A DNA stretch of 20,634 nucleotides from positions 1 through 20,634 of the forward strand of contig CACZHN010000014.1 of NCBI GenBank assembly GCA_902780985.1. The letters run 5' to 3'. Positions 1-6,936 of the stretch are shown piece by piece. This DNA is from an uncultured Lachnospiraceae bacterium. GTDB lineage: Bacteria > Bacillota_A > Clostridia > Lachnospirales > Lachnospiraceae. The notes below the pieces were generated by a model. The model made no database searches. It was not told where the DNA came from and worked only from the letters and a program-made list of their open reading frames with translations. Position numbers and translations under genes: made by a program. Each line of letters starts with the position of its first letter. The stretch's first letter is position 1.

Positions 1-1
1 C

Positions 2-259
2 AATAAGTCAGAGCAGACAGGTGCTGCACCTATGAGAAGAAGACCTATGCATAGAAGAAAGAAAGTTTGCGTATTCTGTGCAGATAAGGAACAGGTTATC
101 GATTACAAGGATGCTAACTTACTTAGAAAGTACATTTCTGAGAGAGGAAAGATCCTTCCTCGTAGAATCACAGGTAACTGTGCTAAGCATCAGAGAGAGC
201 TTACAGTAGCTCTTAAGAGAGCAAGACAGATCGCTCTTATCCCTTACGTAGTAGAGTAA
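2..259 (+). CDS. rpsR: 30S ribosomal protein S18, 5'-truncated by the window edge
   Basis: This is the C-terminal part of ribosomal protein S18, a small-subunit protein that binds S6 and 16S rRNA. The KVCVFCADK segment, the [16 protein letters not shown] segment and the ending [10 protein letters not shown] are typical of bacterial S18. The reading frame stays open to the left edge: ten further codons ([10 protein letters not shown]) precede the first ATG at 32. That extension resembles the N-terminal tail of clostridial S18, so the true start is probably a few codons outside the window. In most Firmicutes rpsR ends an rpsF-ssb-rpsR operon; a strong terminator 40 bp downstream fits that here. 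The CxxC at the N-terminal side (CVFC) is that of the zinc-type S18 variant, although I cannot see a complete four-cysteine site. Confidence 0.95.
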   Translation, partial: NKSEQTGAAPMRRRPMHRRKKVCVFCADKEQVIDYKDANLLRKYISERGKILPRRITGNCAKHQRELTVALKRARQIALIPYVVE

Positions 260-298
260 TCAATCCGATTACGTAAAAATTTAAAACTATGTGAATTT

Positions 299-335
299 GG
301 ACCTCAACGACGAGTAATCAGTTGAGGTCCTTTTT
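299..335 (+). terminator. Rho-independent terminator after rpsR
   Basis: A perfect 10-bp stem (GGACCTCAAC at 299-308 with GTTGAGGTCC at 321-330) encloses a 12-nt loop and is followed at once by TTTTT (331-335). It closes the ribosomal-protein operon. Confidence 0.93.
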
Positions 336-350
336 GCATTGTGATAGAAT
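322..350 (+). promoter_or_regulatory. Putative sigma-A promoter for the dapF operon
   Basis: TTGAGG (322-327) is followed after 17 bp by TAGAAT (345-350), with an extended -10 TG at 342-343. The -35 lies within the descending arm of the rpsR terminator. Transcription would start near 357, leaving a leader of about 50 nt. This is a pattern match only; a weaker alternative is TTAAAT (352) / TATTCT (375). Confidence 0.4.
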
Positions 351-405
351 ATTAAATGGCGAATTAGCCGAATTTATTCTATAAACAATAGAGGTCAGTA
401 GTTTT

Positions 406-1311
406 ATGAAATTTACGAAAATGCATGGAATCGGAAACGATTACGTATATGTAAACTGTTTTGAAGAGAAGATCGACGACATTCCGAAGCTTGCGATCGC
501 AGTAAGCGAGAGACATTTCGGAATCGGCTCCGACGGACTTATCCTAGTATGCCCGAGTGACGTGGCAGATGTACGTATGGACATGTACAATCTGGACGGA
601 TCAAGAGGAGAAATGTGCGGCAACGGTATAAGATGTGTCGGAAAGTTCGCTTATGACAAAGGAATAGTAGACAAGACAAATATCACGGTTGAAACCCTTG
701 CGGGAATAAAGAAGCTGGATATGCAGCTTAACGATGAGGGAAAGGTTGGTTCCGTTACGGTTGATATGGGAGCGCCGATCCTTGAGTTCGAAAAAGTACC
801 TGCTGTTCTTCAGGAAGGCCAGACACCGGATGAAGCTACAGGGGCTTTGATAAATGTACCGATCACGGTAAACGGACAGGAGTATCGAAGCACGGCGGTT
901 TCCATGGGAAATCCGCACAATGTGATATTTATCGGTATGTCTGAGGACTGTCCGTTCTCCGGATGCAGCCTGAAGGATATAGATCTTGAGGCCATCGGAC
1001 CGGACTTCGAAAATCATCCTATGTTTCCTAACAGGGTGAATACGGAGTTTGTAAATATAGTAGACAGAACGCATGTTGAGATGCGTGTCTGGGAAAGAGG
1101 TTCGGGCGAAACACTTGCCTGCGGTACCGGAGCCTGTGCGGTTACGGTAGCATGTATACTTAACGGTCTCACAGAGGATGAGATCACCGTGTCTCTGCTG
1201 GGGGGCGACCTTCGCATCAGATGGGACAGGGAAGAAAACATAGTATATATGACAGGACCTGCAACTACTGTTTTTGACGGAGTGATAGCTAAGGAGAGTG
1301 GATTAATATGA
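406..1311 (+). CDS. dapF: Diaminopimelate epimerase
   Basis: DapF interconverts LL- and meso-diaminopimelate in the cytoplasm, the step that supplies meso-DAP for peptidoglycan and for lysine. The 301-residue protein has the expected length and both catalytic cysteine motifs: GEMCGNGIRC (Cys71) and ETLACGTGACA (Cys239). The N-terminal FTKMHGIGNDY is also diagnostic. A GAGGT ribosome site lies 10 bp before the ATG. Its stop codon overlaps the start of the secreted CAP protein in an ATGA tetranucleotide, so the two are probably translationally coupled. The matching aminotransferase gene, dapL, lies three genes downstream in the same tight run, with two surface enzymes between them. Confidence 0.97.
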   Translation: MKFTKMHGIGNDYVYVNCFEEKIDDIPKLAIAVSERHFGIGSDGLILVCPSDVADVRMDMYNLDGSRGEMCGNGIRCVGKFAYDKGIVDKTNITVETLAGIKKLDMQLNDEGKVGSVTVDMGAPILEFEKVPAVLQEGQTPDEATGALINVPITVNGQEYRSTAVSMGNPHNVIFIGMSEDCPFSGCSLKDIDLEAIGPDFENHPMFPNRVNTEFVNIVDRTHVEMRVWERGSGETLACGTGACAVTVACILNGLTEDEITVSLLGGDLRIRWDREENIVYMTGPATTVFDGVIAKESGLI

Positions 1312-3500
1312 GGAAATTCTTTTCAAAGCGACTGGCTGCGCTTATGATGGCAGCCGGACTGGTATTGGGAGCACCGGCAGGAACCGGCGAGATATTCGGT
1401 TACAGTTACAGCGGAACCGTATATGCAGCCGATACCGATACAGAGGAGACGGAAGCTCCTCCTGTGGAAGATACAAGTTATTATGATGATCAGCTGGCTA
1501 AGAACAGAGGCGGCGCATCGGATCTTCCTCCGGGTGAGGAGGATATGGCGACTATCGTTTATTCCCGAAGCGGAGATAAGTCTATCGCAAAGCCGACACA
1601 GAGCCAGATCCTTGCAAAGTACAATACAGCGGCAAGTGTAAATGTAACCAGGACATTTGTTACTAATCCGTCGGTTATAAAGCCGTACTCTATCGGAAAG
1701 CTGGATACAACATTTGTAAATTCAGCCTATACATTTCTTAACTTCTACAGATACTGTGCGGGACTGGGACAGTTAGTACTTGATAATAATCTTTGCTACG
1801 GAACGGACGGTGCACAGTACGGTGCGGTTGTACTGGCAGCTAACAATACACTTACACATACTCCGAGCAAGCCTTCGGATATGGATCAGAGCTTTTTTGA
1901 GAACGGTTACAATGCAACTACTACAAGTAACATTTCCAAGAGAACCGGATACGATAAGTATAATTCCTTCAGACAGTCCATCTGGGGTTGTATGAATGAG
2001 AAGAATTCAACCGCAAACATAACCACAATGGGACACAGAAGATGGTTCCTGAATCCTGCACTTCTTTATGTAGGTTTCGGTTATGCGGAGAGTGAAGCCG
2101 GTTCAAGCTACATAGTAAACAAGGTATTCGACAGAAGTGCAAAGTACGGAGATTATGATTTCGTATCTTGGCCTTCAAGCGGAAATTTCCCGAACGATAT
2201 AGTTGATACTACAACACCTTGGTCCGTAACACTTAATCCGAGCAAGTTCGATACTTCGGCATCGGGACTCAGCAACGTACAGGTAAAAATCACAAGAGCT
2301 TCCGACGGAAAGTCATGGACTCTGAATAAGAATAACGACAAGACGTCGCCTGTGGAAAGCGATATGAAAAATGCTTATTTCCATGTGGACAGAGGCGGTT
2401 ACGGAATCGGCAACTGCATCATCTTCCAGATCGGTTCATCAAATCTGGGACAAACCTCCTACGGAGGAGATTATAAGGTTGAAGTTACGGGTCTTAAGAC
2501 AACAGGCGGAAATGCTGCAATGCTCAGCTACACCGTAAACTTCTTCAGCATGGGAGCAGACCTGTCAAAGATCAACACACCTTCGAGCATGAGTTTATCA
2601 GGTGTTACGGTATATAAGGGAGTTGATTATTCAAAGGTTTACGACTATGTATATTATCTTATAAACAACCTTGATGTATACAATGCATTCCGCGGTGATC
2701 CTTATAAGACACTGGAGCATTTCGTACAGAACGGAATGAAGGAAGGCCGTCAGGCTAAGGCATCATTTGATGTTAAATCCTATAAGAACAAATATGCGGA
2801 TCTCAGATCTGCTTTCGGAAAGAATCTGAAGCTTTACTACGAGCATTACATGAAGTTCGGAGCCAACGAAGGACGTGTGGCAACAGGAGTTCCGACGGTT
2901 CAGAATCCTATAACAAAGCTGAACGGTGTAGATTACAGCAAGGTATATGATTTCAACTACTACTGCTCAAAGTATGCTGATATAAAGAGACTTTACGGAA
3001 ATGACGATATCGGAGCTCTTGAGCATTTCGTAAATTACGGAATGAAGGAAGGACGTCAGGGTAAGGCAAGCTTCGAACTCAGCTCATACAAGAACGCTTA
3101 CAGCGATCTCAGAAGAAACTTCGGAGACAACAACAAAGCATATTACATGCATTACATTAATTCAGGTTATAACGAGAAGAGAGTTGCAACCGGAGTTACC
3201 ACAGTAAAGAATCCTATTACTGTACTGAACGGCGTTGATTACAGCCACGTATATAATTACGAGTATTACATAAACAACAATTCCGATATAAAGAGGATCT
3301 ACGGCAACAACGATATCGGTGCACTGAAGCATTTCGTAAATTACGGAATGAAGGAAGGCCGTCAGGCAAGTGCCGAGTTTAACGTAGCTAAGTATAAGGC
3401 AAGATACGCAGACCTCAGAAGAAACTTCGGAAACGATAATGTTAAGTATTACATGCATTACATAACCAACGGTTATAAAGAACACCGCAGCGGAAAGTAA
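1308..3500 (+). CDS. Secreted CAP (SCP-like) domain protein with three tandem 102-residue surface repeats
   Basis: A 730-residue exported protein. Residues 1 to about 41 form a signal peptide (RKFFSKR, hydrophobic core, VYA/AD cleavage). An acidic and Ser/Gly linker follows. Residues about 135-280 resemble a bacterial CAP/SCP domain: the helix with LNFYRYCAGL, the histidine segment NNTLTHTPSKPS and the strand GHRRWFLNP. CAP domains form a conserved cleft and some bind sterols or other ligands; the bacterial activity is not settled. A beta-rich segment (about 285-425) comes next. Residues 435-730 are three tandem units beginning at V439, V541 and V643. A ribosome site AAGGAG (1291-1296) lies 11 bp before the ATG, which overlaps the dapF stop. 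No LPXTG, SLH or LysM anchor is visible, and the protein ends in a repeat followed by a basic tail (HRSGK). Confidence 0.85.
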   Translation: MRKFFSKRLAALMMAAGLVLGAPAGTGEIFGYSYSGTVYAADTDTEETEAPPVEDTSYYDDQLAKNRGGASDLPPGEEDMATIVYSRSGDKSIAKPTQSQILAKYNTAASVNVTRTFVTNPSVIKPYSIGKLDTTFVNSAYTFLNFYRYCAGLGQLVLDNNLCYGTDGAQYGAVVLAANNTLTHTPSKPSDMDQSFFENGYNATTTSNISKRTGYDKYNSFRQSIWGCMNEKNSTANITTMGHRRWFLNPALLYVGFGYAESEAGSSYIVNKVFDRSAKYGDYDFVSWPSSGNFPNDIVDTTTPWSVTLNPSKFDTSASGLSNVQVKITRASDGKSWTLNKNNDKTSPVESDMKNAYFHVDRGGYGIGNCIIFQIGSSNLGQTSYGGDYKVEVTGLKTTGGNAAMLSYTVNFFSMGADLSKINTPSSMSLSGVTVYKGVDYSKVYDYVYYLINNLDVYNAFRGDPYKTLEHFVQNGMKEGRQAKASFDVKSYKNKYADLRSAFGKNLKLYYEHYMKFGANEGRVATGVPTVQNPITKLNGVDYSKVYDFNYYCSKYADIKRLYGNDDIGALEHFVNYGMKEGRQGKASFELSSYKNAYSDLRRNFGDNNKAYYMHYINSGYNEKRVATGVTTVKNPITVLNGVDYSHVYNYEYYINNNSDIKRIYGNNDIGALKHFVNYGMKEGRQASAEFNVAKYKARYADLRRNFGNDNVKYYMHYITNGYKEHRSGK
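2610..3497 (+). repeat. Tyr-rich surface repeat array, six 42-residue elements (CAP protein)
   Basis: Three A+B pairs whose VDYS codons start at 2622, 2928 and 3234, which is exactly 306 bp apart twice. A halves read VDYSKVYDFNYY and end in GMKEGRQ; B halves begin FDVKSYKNKY and end GYKEHR-like. The aromatic-Asp positions of A and B are 42 residues apart (Y445 and F487), so the basic element is 42 residues. An 18-residue linker (ATGVTTVKNPITxLNG type) joins the pairs. Confidence 0.95.
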
Positions 3501-3517
3501 AGGAGGACTTCGAATAA

Positions 3518-5548
3518 ATGCTAATGGGTAGGGGATTTAAAAGAAGGATAATGTCAGCACTGCTGGCACTGGTTATGGCTGTTTCGATGATAGTCATATC
3601 ACCGAATGCTGACAAGGTTGAAGCTGCATCGGCAACGCTGCAGTATACACTAACAGGTTCAACAAAGAACCTGGCTTACAGTGAGACACCTTACGGAAAA
3701 CACGGAAAGCTTCATGTTGACGGTATATACCTTAAGGACTCACACAATGAGAAGTATCAGTTAAGAGGAGCATCACTTCACGGTATTCAGTGGGATGTAG
3801 GATATAACTACATCACAAAAGCAACATTCCAGAGTCTCAGAGATGAGTGGGGTGTAACAGCTATCAGACTTCCTGTTTATGTAACACAGGGAGGTTACAC
3901 AGAGGGCGCGGCTTCCGCTATGGATACAAGAATCCAGAATGCGGTAAAGTACGCAACCGACCTTGGAATGTACATACTTATTGACTGGCATGTTCATGAC
4001 GCATACGGAAATCCGGCAAATCCTAATAACTGGAAGAGCCAGGCTACAAGCTTCTTCGAGAAGTATGCGAAGATGTATAAGGATTACGGAAATGTCCTTT
4101 ACGAAATCTGTAACGAACCTGTAAGTTCACCATGGTATGAGGGACATCAGAACGATCTTTATTCCTATGCAAATTCAATGGTAAACACTATCAGAAAGTA
4201 TACGGATGGCATTGTAATCTGCGGAACAAATACCTGGTCGCAGCAGCCGGATCAGGTTATCGGACACAAGCTTTCTCAGAAGAACGTCATGTATACAGTT
4301 CATTTCTACGCTGCTACACATATAGCAGGAGACGGAAACTACGTTTACGACAATGTAAAGAGAGCGCTTAACAACGGAATACCTGTATTCTGTTCGGAGT
4401 TCGGTATCTGTGATGCGAGCGGAAACGGAAGTTATAACATAGACAGTGCCAACAAGTGGATGCAGCTTTTTGATCAGTACGGAATCAGCTATTTCTGCTG
4501 GCAGCTTTCCAACAAGGGTGAGAGTTCTTCTTATCTTAAGACAAGCTGCTCAAAGAAATCCGGCTGGGTAGGAAGCGACCTGTCAACCACAGGATGCTGG
4601 TTCGTAAATGTAAACAGAGAACGTGAGGCTAAGGAAAAGCCTTCGGGACCTGTAACCGTATACAGCGGAAAAGATTATAAGGATGTTTTCAATTACGATT
4701 ATTACATAAATAAGTACGCTGATATAAAGAGAGTTTTCTCGGGAGATTATCAGGGTGCACTGAAGCATTTCGTAACAACAGGTATGAAGGAAGGCCGCCA
4801 GGCCATCGCTACATTTGATGTTAAGTCATATAAGAATAAGTATGCAGACCTCAGATCCGCATTCGGAAATGATCTGCCGAAGTATTATATGCATTACATT
4901 GAGCACGGAAAAGGTGAGAAGCGTGTTGCTACAGGCGTTACCACAGTTCAGAATCCTATAACAAAGCTGAACGGCGTGGATTACAGCAAGGTTTATGATT
5001 TTAATTACTACATAAATAAGTATTCCGATATGAAGAGACTTTTCGCTAATGATGATGTGGGTGCGCTTCAGCATTTCATCAACAGCGGTATGAAGGAAGG
5101 ACGTCAGGCTAAGGCAAGCTTCGATGTGAATTCATATAAGAACGCATACAGCGATCTCAGAAAAGCTTTCGGAACAAACAACAAGGCTTACTATCTGCAC
5201 TATATGAATACAGGTTACAAGGAAAAGAGAGTTGCAACAGGCGTTACGACAGTCAAGAATCCTATAACAGTACTGAACGGTGTGGATTACAGCAAGGTAT
5301 ACAATTATCAGTATTACTTAAACAACAATCCTGATGTTAAGAGAGTATACGGAAACAACGATATCGGAGCACTTCAGCATTTCGTAACCTGCGGAATGAA
5401 GGAAGGCCGTCAGGCAAGTGCTCAGTTCAATCTGAAGAACTATAAGGCAAGATACGCAGACCTTAGAAGAAACTTCGGAAACGACAATAAGAAATATTAT
5501 ATGCATTACATAACAAACGGTTATAAAGAACACAGAGATGCAAGATAG
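3518..5548 (+). CDS. Secreted GH5 endo-beta-1,4-glucanase with three surface repeats
   Basis: A 676-residue exported glycoside hydrolase. The signal peptide covers residues 1 to about 36 (core MSALLALVMAVSMIVI, then VEA/ASA). Residues 50-375 are a GH5 TIM barrel resembling subfamily 2 bacterial cellulases: LRGASLHGIQW, VTAIRLPVYV, ILIDWHVHDAYGNPANPN, the acid/base motif YEICNEP (Glu200), HFYAATH, and the nucleophile motif FCSEFG (Glu294). It should cleave internal beta-1,4-glucosidic bonds of cellulose or related glucans outside the cell. Residues 381-676 are three repeat units in place of the usual carbohydrate-binding module. An AGGAGG ribosome site (3501-3506) lies 11 bp before the first ATG; an in-frame ATG at 3524 is the alternative. 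It follows the CAP gene by 17 bp. Substrate specificity cannot be fixed from the sequence. Confidence 0.93.
   Translation: MLMGRGFKRRIMSALLALVMAVSMIVISPNADKVEAASATLQYTLTGSTKNLAYSETPYGKHGKLHVDGIYLKDSHNEKYQLRGASLHGIQWDVGYNYITKATFQSLRDEWGVTAIRLPVYVTQGGYTEGAASAMDTRIQNAVKYATDLGMYILIDWHVHDAYGNPANPNNWKSQATSFFEKYAKMYKDYGNVLYEICNEPVSSPWYEGHQNDLYSYANSMVNTIRKYTDGIVICGTNTWSQQPDQVIGHKLSQKNVMYTVHFYAATHIAGDGNYVYDNVKRALNNGIPVFCSEFGICDASGNGSYNIDSANKWMQLFDQYGISYFCWQLSNKGESSSYLKTSCSKKSGWVGSDLSTTGCWFVNVNREREAKEKPSGPVTVYSGKDYKDVFNYDYYINKYADIKRVFSGDYQGALKHFVTTGMKEGRQAIATFDVKSYKNKYADLRSAFGNDLPKYYMHYIEHGKGEKRVATGVTTVQNPITKLNGVDYSKVYDFNYYINKYSDMKRLFANDDVGALQHFINSGMKEGRQAKASFDVNSYKNAYSDLRKAFGTNNKAYYLHYMNTGYKEKRVATGVTTVKNPITVLNGVDYSKVYNYQYYLNNNPDVKRVYGNNDIGALQHFVTCGMKEGRQASAQFNLKNYKARYADLRRNFGNDNKKYYMHYITNGYKEHRDAR
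4658..5545 (+). repeat. Tyr-rich surface repeat array, six 42-residue elements (GH5 protein)
   Basis: Three A+B pairs start at codons 4670 (KDYKDVFNY), 4976 and 5282 (VDYSKVY), again exactly 306 bp apart. Each pair lines up best with the pair at the same position in the preceding CAP protein, including the shared linker ATGVTTVKNPITVLNG before the last unit and the shared ending MHYITNGYKEHR. Confidence 0.95.
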
Positions 5549-5555
5549 GAGTATT

Positions 5556-6773
5556 ATGATCAAGGTAAATGAAGACTATTTAAAACTGCCGGGAAGTTAT
5601 CTTTTCTCGACGATCGCAAAGAAGGTAGCTGCCTTCAGCGAGGCAAATCCGGACAAGAAGATCATCAGACTGGGAATCGGAGACGTTACACAGCCTCTTT
5701 GTCCTGCAGTTATCAAGGCGCTGCATGATGCGGTTGATGAGATGGCAGATGCCTCTACATTTAAGGGATACGCACCTGATCTGGGATATGCGTTCCTTAG
5801 AGAGACTATCGTTGACAAGGTATTTAAGCCGCTGGGAGCGGATATCGCAGCAGACGAAGTATTCATCAGCGACGGAGCAAAGAGCGATTCCGGAAATATT
5901 CAGGAGATTTTTGCAAAGGATGTTAAGGTTGCTGTGTGCGACCCTGTATACCCTGTTTACGTAGATACAAATGTAATGGCAGGAAGAACGGGAACATACG
6001 ACGAGGCAACAGGTCTCTGGAGCAACGTTATCTACATGCCGTGTACGGCAGCAAACGGATATGCACCTGACTTCCCTGCGGAAGTTCCTGATGTTATCTA
6101 TCTTTGCTTCCCAAACAATCCGACAGGAGCTACCATCACAAAGGCACAGCTTCAGGACTGGGTTGATTATGCGGTAAAGAACAAGGCAGTCATCATTTAC
6201 GATGCGGCTTACGAAGCTTATATCAGTGAGCCGGATGTACCTCATTCGATCTTCGAATGCGAAGGTGCAAGACAGTGCGCTATAGAGATAAGAAGTTTTT
6301 CAAAGAACGCAGGTTTCACAGGCGTGAGACTCGGTTATACGGTTATTCCTAAGGATCTTAAGGATGAAAACGGAAATACACTCCACGCACTCTGGGCAAG
6401 ACGTCACGGTACAAAGTTCAACGGTGCACCGTACATTGTACAGAAGGCAGGAGAAGCAGTTTACTCAGAGCAGGGACAGAAGGAAACAAGAGAGCAGATC
6501 GCTTACTACATGAATAACGCAAAGGTTATATATGAAGGACTTAAGGCTGCCGGATACACAGTATCGGGTGGTGTGAATGCACCTTATATCTGGCTTAAGA
6601 CTCCTGAAAATATGACTTCATGGGATTTCTTCGATTATCTGCTTGAGAAGGCAAATGTAGTCGGAACACCGGGTTCGGGATTCGGTCCGAGCGGTGAAGG
6701 CTACTTCCGTCTGACAGCTTTCGGATCCTACGAGAATACGGTTGAGGCTATTGAAAGAATAAAGGCATTATAA
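5556..6773 (+). CDS. dapL: LL-diaminopimelate aminotransferase
   Basis: DapL is a PLP-dependent class I/II aminotransferase that converts tetrahydrodipicolinate directly to LL-DAP, bypassing the succinylase and acetylase routes; DapF then makes meso-DAP. The start MIKVNEDYLKLPGSYLFS matches the family N-terminus closely, so I take the ATG at 5556 (405 residues) and not the in-frame ATG at 5538, which lies inside the GH5 gene. AGGAG (5547-5551) overlaps the GH5 stop codon and is 4 bp from this ATG, a tight spacing. Signature segments are RLGIGDVT, the PNNPTGA loop, YDAAYEAY and the PLP-lysine motif SFSKNAGFTG (Lys250). It is the last gene of the dapF run. Confidence 0.95.
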   Translation: MIKVNEDYLKLPGSYLFSTIAKKVAAFSEANPDKKIIRLGIGDVTQPLCPAVIKALHDAVDEMADASTFKGYAPDLGYAFLRETIVDKVFKPLGADIAADEVFISDGAKSDSGNIQEIFAKDVKVAVCDPVYPVYVDTNVMAGRTGTYDEATGLWSNVIYMPCTAANGYAPDFPAEVPDVIYLCFPNNPTGATITKAQLQDWVDYAVKNKAVIIYDAAYEAYISEPDVPHSIFECEGARQCAIEIRSFSKNAGFTGVRLGYTVIPKDLKDENGNTLHALWARRHGTKFNGAPYIVQKAGEAVYSEQGQKETREQIAYYMNNAKVIYEGLKAAGYTVSGGVNAPYIWLKTPENMTSWDFFDYLLEKANVVGTPGSGFGPSGEGYFRLTAFGSYENTVEAIERIKAL

Positions 6774-6780
6774 GTATTCT

Positions 6781-6816
6781 TGTGAATATACTGTGAAAAT
6801 GTTACAGAAATGTTAC
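6781..6816 (+). promoter_or_regulatory. 11-bp-phased direct repeats (WalR/PhoP-type box)
   Basis: Two pairs of half-sites are seen: TGTGAA at 6781 and 6792, and TGTTAC at 6800 and 6811. Each pair is spaced 11 bp apart with 5 bp between. The second pair, TGTTAC-AGAAA-TGTTAC, is a perfect fit to the Bacillus WalR (YycF) consensus TGTWAH-N5-TGTWAH. It lies upstream of an NlpC/P60 peptidoglycan hydrolase gene, the classic kind of WalR target. Binding by an OmpR-family regulator is inference. Confidence 0.45.
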
Positions 6817-6821
6817 AAATC

Positions 6822-6852
6822 CAGCCGACTTTAAGTTGATTTTAGTCGGCTG
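6822..6852. repeat. Inverted repeat, 9-bp arms, overlapping the predicted -35
   Basis: CAGCCGACT (6822-6830) is perfectly complementary to AGTCGGCTG (6844-6852) across a 13-nt loop. There is no U-run after it (AAATGTTAG), so it is a poor intrinsic terminator. It could be a weak terminator for dapL, or an operator, since it covers the predicted -35 and part of the spacer. Confidence 0.5.
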
Positions 6853-6864
6853 AAATGTTAGTAT
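6836..6864 (+). promoter_or_regulatory. Putative promoter for the NlpC/P60 gene
   Basis: TTGATT (6836-6841), 17 bp, then TAGTAT (6859-6864) with an extended -10 TG at 6856-6857. It would leave a leader of about 65 nt. The phased TGTTAC boxes lie just upstream. Confidence 0.4.
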
Positions 6865-6936
6865 AGTCAAGGTTGAACAGAAACCAAACGAACAGACGTA
6901 GCATTGTAATAGTATAAATGGGAGATTATTTATTAT

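Noticed and set aside
32..34. ATG at 32 as the start of rpsR
   Set aside because: The frame stays open upstream and encodes a tail typical of clostridial S18, so the start is probably outside the window.
334..362. TTGCAT at 334 as a -35 for dapF
   Set aside because: No -10-like hexamer lies 16-18 bp downstream (TGGCGA is found); the TTGAGG/TAGAAT pair is better.
601..1074. Opposite-strand frame of 157 codons under dapF
   Set aside because: Shadow of a clearly conserved gene; no start context or recognisable motif.
5538..5555. Upstream ATG for dapL giving six extra residues (MQDRSI)
   Set aside because: It lies inside the GH5 gene without its own ribosome site, and family members begin at the next Met (MIKVNEDYLKLPGSYLF).
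5580..6245. Long opposite-strand frame of 221 codons under dapL
   Set aside because: Its protein resembles nothing and is rich in Cys/Ser/Arg/Leu, as expected from a shadow; dapL is certain on the other strand.
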